A stretch of DNA of 64,000 nt from Gorsachius magnificus (taxonomy: Eukaryota > Chordata > Aves > Pelecaniformes > Ardeidae). The notes below the pieces were generated by a model. The model was not told the origin of the DNA, made no database searches, and saw only the letters and a program-made list of their open reading frames with translations. A program made the translations under genes and the position numbers. Below are positions 48,030 through 64,000 of this stretch, piece after piece (the first letter of the stretch is position 1; each line of letters opens with the position of its first letter). The DNA is taken from assembly GCA_034008185.1 (NCBI GenBank), contig CM067083.1:122155337-122219336 (forward strand), given 5' to 3'.

Positions 48030-48685
48030 CACAGAATCATAGAATCCCAGGCTGGAAGGGATCTCAAGCATCATTTGGTCCAACCTTTCCAGGCAAGAGC
48101 ACAGTCCAGACAAGATGGCCCAGCACCCTGTCCAGCTGTGTCTTACAAGTGTCCAATGTGGCGGAGTCAACCCCATCCCTGGGGAGATTATTCCAATGGT
48201 TGACTGTTCTCATGGTGAAAAATTTCCCTCTCATGTCCAATTGGAATCTTCTCAAGATTTACTTGTGTCCATTTCCCCTTGTCCTCTCCGTGGGACTCCT
48301 TGTGAAAAGGGAGTCTCCATCTTCTCTGTAGCCACCCTTTAAATACCGGTACATGGTGATAAGACCCCATCTGAGCCTCTTTTGCTCAAGGCTGGACAAA
48401 ACCCAGCTCTCTCAGCCTGTCCTCATAGGTCAGGCTTCCCACCCCTTGGATCATCTTGGTGGCCCTGCTCTGGAACCCCTCCAGCCTGTTCACATCTTTT
48501 TTTGTACAGGGGCACCAGAACTGCACACAGCATTCCAGGTGGGGCCTGACCAGCGCTGAGCAGAGTGGGATGATGACTTCTTTATCTCTGCTGGTGATGC
48601 CCTTGTTGATGCCCCCCAGCACCCTGTTGGCCTTCTTGGCCGCAGCAGCCCACTGCTCACTCCTATTGAGCTTGTTGGCCACCAT
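48030..48685 (-). mobile_element. CR1 LINE copy, member of a near-identical pair
   Basis: Reverse-orientation CR1 starting CACAGAATCATAGAATCCCA. On the minus strand it encodes broken ORF2 pieces ([40 protein letters not shown]). The interval 48082-48685 is nearly identical to 52615-53215. It ends at ACCATGATTTCTG, where the partner continues with more CR1. Confidence 0.92.
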
Positions 48686-50289
48686 GATTTCTGCTGTGAG
48701 AACTGGCAGCATTTTGGGGGCAGGTCTCTCAGCCAGCTCAGCTGAAGCACATCAGAGGACCTTCCACAGCCTGCAGCACAAAAGGAAATAATGGGGCTGA
48801 AATCGCAACCCCTGAAATCTCTGGATACCAGGGCCAAATAGATATTTCAGAGCTGAGCTCTGCAGCTCAGCTGAAGCACAAGCGCAGAGCAGGGCCCGTA
48901 CCTCCAGCAGCTTACTCCTGCCTCGCTAGCCACCCCAGGTATTTCCCACCATGACGTATGACACCATAAAATCATCCACCACCTGATTTAGAGCGCTGAC
49001 TACGCATCCGTGCTTACCCCTGGCAGGGTTTGCTGATGGTGCTTTGTCGTGCTGACAAGACTCATGACCAAGTTGTAGACCACAGCTGAGAGACGTGAGC
49101 TGGAAAGACCAAATTTTGAGGGGAAACGTGGCTGCCCAAGCGTGCCACAGATATCGGCAGCAGCAACCTCTGCACGGGGCCACCGGCATGTGCTGCTCCA
49201 GCACAACAACGACCGCAGCTCTGCGTCACTGCTGGTGGCCCTCGGAGGGGACCGGCAGCACCTCCGGGCTCCCTCTATGGGCCACGGGCAAACCTCATTT
49301 TTGGCTACCACCCCTTGTCTCAGCTTCACACTTTGGCCAGAGCTGCGGGTTGAGTGAAAGGCAGGGATTAGTTGATGCAAATGATGCTGGCGTGGGGATT
49401 TCACCCCCAGTCCCTGCAGCCTGGTTGCTCACCCGTCCCACAGCAGGCAGATAAATAAAGCATTTAATTTCTAGCATCAAGAGCCCTGCAGAGAGTGGGG
49501 GGACTAAGGGCTTAAGAAATATAATACTAAGGTGCAATGTGTTAAATAAGGCACCAGGGAAACGCCTGGGTGCCTGACCCAACGCTGCATTTGCACCTCT
49601 GGTGCATGACCAGATGAGCTGGGTGGTGGGGGATGAGCGAGAGCACCAGCCAGCAGGTTCTCTGTATCAGGTCACCCAACCCAAAATGGCCATAACTGGG
49701 GCCTCTCTTCTTGCTCCCATGTAGAAGGGATGAGACCAGGTAAATTATTAGGGCCACAGCTTGAGAGGAGGCAACAGGGGAAAGTATGAGACTACATGCT
49801 TTGGTTGCCCAAGCTGGATTCCCCAAATCATTATTTTGATTACCTACAAATCTCAAAATGAGTATGATGGCCTTCAACAGAGGCTGAACACTCCCCATCT
49901 TCCAGGAGGAGCTGAAGGTTTTCCTCTCACCACTTTTGCAGGATTCACCTAAACAGTCAGGTGCCAGTCTTGGTCACGCTGACCTGAGCAGCTTTGTTAT
50001 CTGATTCTTTCCCACCAAGATAAGTTTTAGTCAGCACATTATCAGGGCCATTTTGGGGAAAACCCAGCTACCTTTCGCTCACATACGGGCTCTTCCTTTG
50101 ATGACGTAGGTTGCATTTTTATTCACACTCTTTATGCTGCTGCTCAGTAGGTCTACCATAGGGCAGGCCTCCTTTGCTTTCAGATCCTCTAGGTCCAAGC
50201 CCTTCTTAGCATATGGTGTTTTGGAATGGCATCACATAGCCAAACTTTCCAGAAACATCATGTGCTTTTGTAACCTGTGCACCATTTTC

Positions 50290-51190
50290 CCCATGGATTA
50301 TAGGAAATTGGGCTGGAAGGGATCTTGGAAAGGAGCATAGGGCATCTGTGGCCTCTTGCTCAGCTCCAGCGTAGCAGCACCTCTACTTGAATTATTCCTG
50401 ATGGGCGACTGCCTAACTTATTCCTGAAGATCTGCATGTTAAAATTAAGCTCATTATTCTCTCTTATGGCCAAAGAAAAAAGCTTATTTCTTTCTTCTTT
50501 GAAACCACCATATCTTTTAGAGTCTACAACATTTTATACATCCCAATATATCGTGTTCTTGACACCTGTATGACACTTACTGGCTCATATTTAGCTTGTG
50601 ATCCACTTGCTCAATGACAAGTCTCTTCCTAAAGGACTATTCTCTCCCCATCGGTCTCCAGTCTCTGACTAAGGCAGATGATTTCCCCTACTTTAGTTCA
50701 AAGGTTTATAGACATCTTGATTGAACTGGATACTGTTTATTTCATATTATTGCCTCAATTCCAACTTTGTCTTTTGAATGGTCATGGCCCTCCTCAGTTG
50801 GCCACCACCTGCCAATATTAGTAGGGAGATACTCTGTTCCCTCACCCAGCCTGCTAATCGGAGGGGTGACCAGTGCTGGACCAAGGACAAAGCCCTCTTG
50901 CTCCATTCATCCTCCCCCTACCACAACTACTCTCTGAGTCGGGCTTTTCCAAGCAAGTATTCACCCACCACCTCATAATTTCATTTCTAGACCACTTTTT
51001 TAGTGTGCTTATGAGAGAATGGTATGCAACTGTATCAAAAGGCATAGTAACATCAAGATAAAACACACCTATGCTGCATTTCCTTAACCACAAATCCCAT
51101 TACCTGTCAAAGAGCAGCATTAGTTTGGCTTGGCAGGATTTGCCATGTAGCTTTGCTATGGCTTTATTGCGATGCAACTTTTGCTTGATT
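50290..51190 (-). mobile_element. ancient CR1/L3-like LINE fragment
   Basis: The minus strand at 51045-50950 encodes FYLDVTMPFDTVAYHSLIST, KKWSRNEIMRWWVNTCLEK, matching the LINE reverse transcriptase motif 'LDxxKAFDTVxHxxLxxxL'. Further 3', at about 50560-50620, the order 'ACACTTACTGGCTCATATTT ... GATCCAC' resembles the end of CR1/L3 ORF2. The 3' end near 50290 reads GGGCTGGAAGGGATCTTGG. It is much more diverged than the other CR1 copies. Confidence 0.6.
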
Positions 51191-52569
51191 ATCTGTCCCT
51201 GCAGCTTTCTGCGAACCATGGCGTCCCCTTCTTTTTCCTTTTCTTTCTCACACTACTTCTTTTTTCCTCTTTCCAGTTTTCTTCACTCATTCTCTCCAAG
51301 ATTTCCCAGAGGAATCCAATATACTGGCCCAGTTCAACTGGCTGTAGTCATCTAAAACAAAGACACCTGGAACTGAGAGCTTGGAAATTCAGGCTTGCTG
51401 GAGGTTCATCAGAGAGCAATAGGCACAATTAGAACACAGTTAATATTTATTAATCTTAATCCAAATTAATCCTAACTCCTGCAGATGCTCAGACTAGTCT
51501 CATCTATATCGTGACCTAAAGGAATCCGAAATTTGTTTCACCCAGTTTGCATTTAATATAATTTCTTCAAGATACAGAAATCCTTTTCCAGGCTGTCTTC
51601 CCATGGGATATTGAGCCCCTAACATTACTCAAGCCAGGTTTCTTGAGAACTGCAATCTTTATTCTATGGTCTCCTTCCTTTTTTCTTTTTTTTTTTCCCA
51701 AGTATTACAAACTCCATCATCGTTTTCATCCCCTCTGGAATTTTCAAACAGTTCTTTTCCATCAGCAAGAATGAAGCCTGGAAAGGAAATAGAATTGCAA
51801 ATACTGTTATATAAATATTAGCAAATATTAGGAAATTAAACCGTGGCAGAGACTGTTTTCTAGAACTGAAACCAATTGGCACAGCCTGGCCATGTTGCCA
51901 GTATTTAAAGCTCCCAGCCTGGAAAATGAGGTGGTTATATCACAGCTGCTTCTTGGCCCGTGCGCTCCTGAATCATGGCCAGAAGATGTTTGGGAGAGGG
52001 CTAGCTGAGCCCATCAAAACTGTGCCAAGGACCAATCCAATAATATAGCTAGCTGAGGCACAGTGCCCAAGTCTAGGCCCTGGCACCGTTTATCTTGTAA
52101 GAGCAGATGTAGCTTCAGTGTCCATGTGGATGAGCATCCAAGGACCACATCTGTGGTAAGATTGCAGATTCAGGCTCATCAGTCAGATTCGGCTGATCCC
52201 CACAACCCTCTCTGCCTTTGGGATTTTTAAGTACAGATCTTCCATCCACAGGGTTAATTGACCACGTGTTGCCAAACCGATTTTCTTCATGTTGACAGCA
52301 AGCTGATGCCGCTCCTTTGCATCCAGCCCCTTTCTACCTCTCCCCCACCAGCCCCTCATGGTGCCTCTTACATGAATTCCTTTGGAAGGGATGAGGAAGC
52401 CACACGCTTGGTTATCCAAAGCAAAGTGCTGTGGGGAGCATTCAAGGGTACTTTTCTTTGGTCTGAACGCAGCCCATGTGGGCCAAAGAGCAGCTAAATG
52501 AAGTTGCCTTCCTAGGCATTCTCAGCCTTTGTGGTGCTTCTGCCTATACATCCATGCAACCATCTATTC

Positions 52570-53259
52570 CATAGAATACCAGGTTGGAAGGGATCTCAAG
52601 AACTATCTGGTCCAACCTTTCTGGGCAAGAGCACAGTCCAGACAAGATGGCCCAGCACCCTGTCCAGCTGTGTCTTACAAGTGTCCAATGTGGCGGAGTC
52701 AACCCCATCCCTGGGGAGATTATTCCAATGGTTGACTGTTCTCATGGTGAAAAATTTCCCTCTCGTATCCAATTGGAATCTTCTCAAGATTTACTTGTGT
52801 CCATTTCCCCTTGTCCTCTCCGTGGGACTCCTTGTGAAAAGGGAGTCTCCATCTTCTCTGTAGCCACCCTTTAAATACCGGTACATGGTGATGAGACCCT
52901 ATCTGAGCCTCCTTTGCTCAAGGCTGGACAAACCCAGCTCTCTCAGCCTGTCCTCATAGGTCAGGCTTCCCACCCCTTGGATCATCTTGGTGGCCCTGCT
53001 CTGGAACCCCTCAGCCTGTTCACATCTTTTTTTGTACAGGGGCACCAGAACTGCACACAGCATTCCAGGTGGGGCCTGACCAGCGCTGAGCAGAGTGGGA
53101 TGATGACTTCTTTATCTCTGCTGGTGATGCCCTTGTTGATGCCCCCCAGCACCCTGTTGGCCTTCTTGGCCGCAGCAGCCCACTGCTCACTCCTATTGAG
53201 CTTGTTGGCCACCAGGACCCCCAAGTCCCTTTCCACAGAGCTGCTCTCCAGCTGGGTGG
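52570..53259 (-). mobile_element. CR1 LINE copy, member of a near-identical pair
   Basis: Reverse-orientation CR1 from CCATAGAATACCAGGTTGG to the CTGCTCTCCAGCTGGGTGG block of ORF2. It is almost identical to 48030-48685 in its middle 600 bases but clearly diverged in the first 45. It retains [20 protein letters not shown] in frame on the minus strand. Confidence 0.92.
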
Positions 53260-55363
53260 ATTTCCCAAACTACTGAGTTACGAGCTCCTTTTGCATAGAC
53301 CCATGCAGGATTTGTGCTTGCACTCAGCAGCAGGGATCCTGGAGGACCTGGTGGCTGCCAGCCTGCTGCTCTGCTCACCACCTACAGTTCCCATACCAAC
53401 CATCCCATAAGCTATGGACCATCCAACAGACCCACCAGGCAAGTCATCTTCTCTCCAAGGATCAAGGTTTCTTCCCTTGTCAGCAAAGAGCCCTCTTCCA
53501 AAGGCCTGAGCAATTGCAAAGGAGATACCAAGGTGGCCACTAGCAAATATCGAGGTAGATGGCTACATCCTACCAGCCTAAGCTATAGGATAACATAAAC
53601 CAGAGATTTACCTACCCTGGAGCTCCTCCTGGTGTCTTGTCCTGGGAAATACAGCATTAGCAGTTCCCCAGCTGCAACAGGGGAAAGACGAAGGCCTCAG
53701 CAGAAGGAGATGGCTCCAAAAGTCCACTCTCAGCAAATGCCCTCGCTGCTCCCTGATGTGACCTGCGAAGAGGAACAGCCTCCAAAAGTCAGAGGGAAGA
53801 GGGGAGAGAGGAAGGTTATGATGGTATCCCCACTCCTACAGCAAGGCAATATCAGAGCTGCAGAAATTACCAGGGAACTTTTTATAAGCACCCAGGCACC
53901 TTTCCAGAAGTTGTTCCTTTGCCCATGAATGAGTTGGTCAGAAAACACCACCTACACCCTGAAAAAGGCCCCGGGGTACGTTTGGCCCATGTACCTGCCC
54001 AGGGACCTTGCAGCCAGGAGCTACCACAGTGGTGGCCGTGCAGGAGCAGAGCATGCTGGCTCAGCTTCCCTCCCAGCCCCACCAAGCTCAGCACCAAAGC
54101 TGCATAATAAAACCAGAGACAGAACAACTCTGACGATCTATGGGTTTAACTCACCTTCACCGATCTTTGCAGTTTTACAAGCCAGGCACCAGCTGTAAGT
54201 CCAAGGTCACTCTGCAGACACCCAACACATCCAACCAGAGATCTTTAGGAGGCTGCAAACATGTAAAATCCCCTCCAAACCTGAAAATCTAGTGTCATAG
54301 CTGTGTTAGATGAGGGGAGCTAAGAAATCAGGCTTTCATAATTCAACAGGTCTGTTTGCAGAAGAAAAGCAGGGGTTTCCCCACCCTCCTTGTGCAATGA
54401 CATGCTACCAAGACCTCTCAGCCACCAGGATGTGGAGCTCCAGGTGGGCAGATGCCACATGTCCGTGGTGGGAGAGGCAGAAGCTGCCCACATTTGTTAC
54501 CAGCCCAGCCCAAAGGCATTTCTGCAAGTACCTGGTCCACCAAGGGAAAGGCACTGTGGTGGAAGGACGTGCCCAACCCCATCCCTGAGCCCAAGGGGGC
54601 AGGCTGAAGGCTTTCCACAGCACCACAGGTCCCCAGAAGACTGCAGAGTTGCATGCCCAGAAGTGGGAGCAGTTTAAATCCAAGTAAGCAGCAAGGCATG
54701 GGGGAAACAGTCTCTAGACATTTTTATTATTCCAATCAATATTTATGGCATCCAGAAACAAGGGCACGTGAGCAGTGCAGGTGCCCAGAGATGGGCAGGG
54801 ACAACAGCAAACAGCCTGTGCTGATTGGGGTCTTCTCCAAAGCTTAACCTCAAACTCACCAAACAAAAAAAAAAAAAAAAACAAAAACAAACAAACATAT
54901 AAAACAAAACCACAATTAAAAAAACATCCCAAACCTTCAGCAGCTCTGGCACCACAAGCAGTCAAGACTGGTCTGACTGCACGTTCAGCTTTTCTTGAAA
55001 ACCATCCCAAACCCCGGGAGCTTGCTGTTTTCTAGGAACAGCTTTTCTCCAAGTGGTCACTTATGTGTTCCCAGAAAGCAAGACGGTTCAACAAATCCCC
55101 CGAGAGCAAGGGAAGGCTTTTACACTCTCAGTATCTTGTGTTTCCCTTCCACTGGACGCAGGAGACCAAACCTGCCTGCGCCAGGGACACATCCCCTGGG
55201 CAGCTCTGAGCATCCCAGGTCCTTCCCACCCACCTGGGGCCAAAAAAAACCAGCAGGGCTGTGAGATCTAGAAATCAAGCTGACCCATGTGTGATGGAGC
55301 AGGTTGGACTACACTTGCCCCTGCATTACCAGAAATTGTCCTCCACAAGGTGGGTAAGGAAAG

Positions 55364-55392
<29 letters not shown>
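55364..55392. repeat. poly-A tract (29 A)
   Basis: Twenty-nine consecutive A, 200 bases beyond the MCM3 polyadenylation signal. Confidence 0.9.
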
Positions 55393-55396
<4 letters not shown>

Positions 55397-55587
55397 CTGG
55401 TGACAGCTAACAGGACAGGCATTAGGCATCTTTACTTGTAAGACAAGCAAATCTAGGCTATCTAATTGAGAAAAAAGGAAAATAAAAATAAAGGGGAAAA
55501 ATAAAAGCTTCACTACTAAGAGTGGAGCTCCTGTATTGCTTCTTACCACCACAGGTATTGAATGTTGGATTCCTAAATCCAGATTTC

Positions 55588-55593
55588 TTTATT
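55588..55593 (-). terminator. MCM3: MCM3 polyadenylation signal
   Basis: The minus strand reads TGAATAAAGAAATC, with AATAAA at 55593-55588, 330 bases after the MCM3 stop. This gives a short 3' UTR ending near 55570. Confidence 0.7.
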
Positions 55594-55922
55594 CAAAGGC
55601 TGGAAACATTACCACCAAAGCTAAAAACAATACATTAAGAACACTGATAATTTGCACATAAGTTTTTCCTTTTGGCTCTTTGCAGAAACAAACCTCTTCC
55701 CGAATACTCCAGTTTGGAGGCAGCAACAGTAAAAGAGCCTCCAGAGCTCCTGGCTTTTTTGGGGCCAGCAATGCACAGTGAGGAAGGACTGTAAAGTGCA
55801 CAGACTTGAGCTCCCTGAAGTTCAGCTCAGCCAGATGAAGCATTCAGGAGAGAGTTGAAGGCAAATGCAGAGAGTCTCCAGAGTGAAAGTCCATGAGAAC
55901 TTGGGCTCTTCCACCCAGAAGC

Positions 55923-63729
<7,807 letters not shown>

Positions 63730-64000
63730 CTGGGGGTAGAAGAAACAGGAGTTAGGGGCAGGGATGTCCCACCCATCTGTCAGCAGACCGTCCCCAACAA
63801 GGTCTCCACTGCTAAACTGCACTTGGGACACAACCCCCTGTCAACCATGGTCAGGATTTGCTGAGCTTAAAGGCCATCCCAACACTCAAGACCTTCTCTG
63901 AAACACCCTGTTCCCTTCACCTGGGTTGCCAGGATTACCATGGCTCCTGGTGGTCTCCAGCCCCTCCGCAGCAAACATGTGGACCCACCGCCCCCGAAGC
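63730..64000 (-). other. MCM3: MCM3 intron running off the window
   Basis: No further MCM3 exon was found to the right edge; the minus-strand frames here do not match the segment expected before SLVRPK. The exons for the N-terminal domain, the start codon and the promoter lie outside. Confidence 0.7.

Larger units (their letters stand above)
42760..55560. other. intergenic DNA between IL17F and MCM3
   Basis: No gene is supported. The interval holds large CR1 copies (46661, 48030 and 52570), an older CR1/L3-like copy (50290), a CA/TA-rich microsatellite and poly-A tracts. Open frames at 53590-54700 on either strand show no recognisable family and no convincing splice structure. Confidence 0.6.

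Noticed and set aside
53590..54730. Possible gene between IL17F and MCM3, with an AATAAA-like signal on the minus strand at 54728-54723
   Set aside because: Frames on both strands give no family match and I could not build consistent exons. The signal alone is too common to count.
63730..64000. A further MCM3 exon at the right edge
   Set aside because: None of the minus-strand frames gives the expected residues before SLVRPK with a usable donor.

Overview
The window is vertebrate genomic DNA and almost certainly from a bird. Coding sequence is split into short exons with GT-AG introns. The dominant repeats are CR1 LINE fragments ending in the typical ATTCTATG-type tail. The gene order is that of the conserved amniote block mir-206, mir-133b, IL17A, IL17F, MCM3. 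The species cannot be named from the sequence alone.

Region by region: bases 1-8430 are intergenic, with several old MIR-like SINE pieces and CR1 copies. The muscle microRNA mir-206 lies at about 8437-8517 and mir-133b at about 12990-13075, both on the plus strand. The first 31 kb contains no protein-coding gene that I can support. IL17A (plus strand, three exons, 169 residues) spans 31234-33246. IL17F (minus strand, three exons, 169 residues) spans 40571-42620, so the two cytokine genes converge and share a 7.3 kb interval. About 13 kb of CR1-rich intergenic DNA follows. MCM3 (minus strand) then runs from its stop codon at 55923 to beyond the right edge. Fourteen exons coding for the C-terminal 676 residues are visible; the N-terminal exons are outside.

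Functionally the window joins three unrelated units by position: two myogenic microRNAs, a pair of inflammatory cytokines produced by tandem inverted duplication, and one subunit of the replicative MCM2-7 helicase. IL17A and IL17F each have a TATA box, CDS exon lengths of 27, 245 and 238 bp, and AU-rich 3' UTRs.

The least expected observations are: a 169-bp inverted duplication (about 96% identical) bracketing the IL17A promoter and first two exons; a perfect 29-bp direct repeat in MCM3 that copies an acceptor-plus-exon start onto the donor of the same exon; a compound palindrome between the two microRNAs; and CR1 pairs whose pattern of identity suggests gene conversion or local duplication. 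I found no clearly novel gene system.
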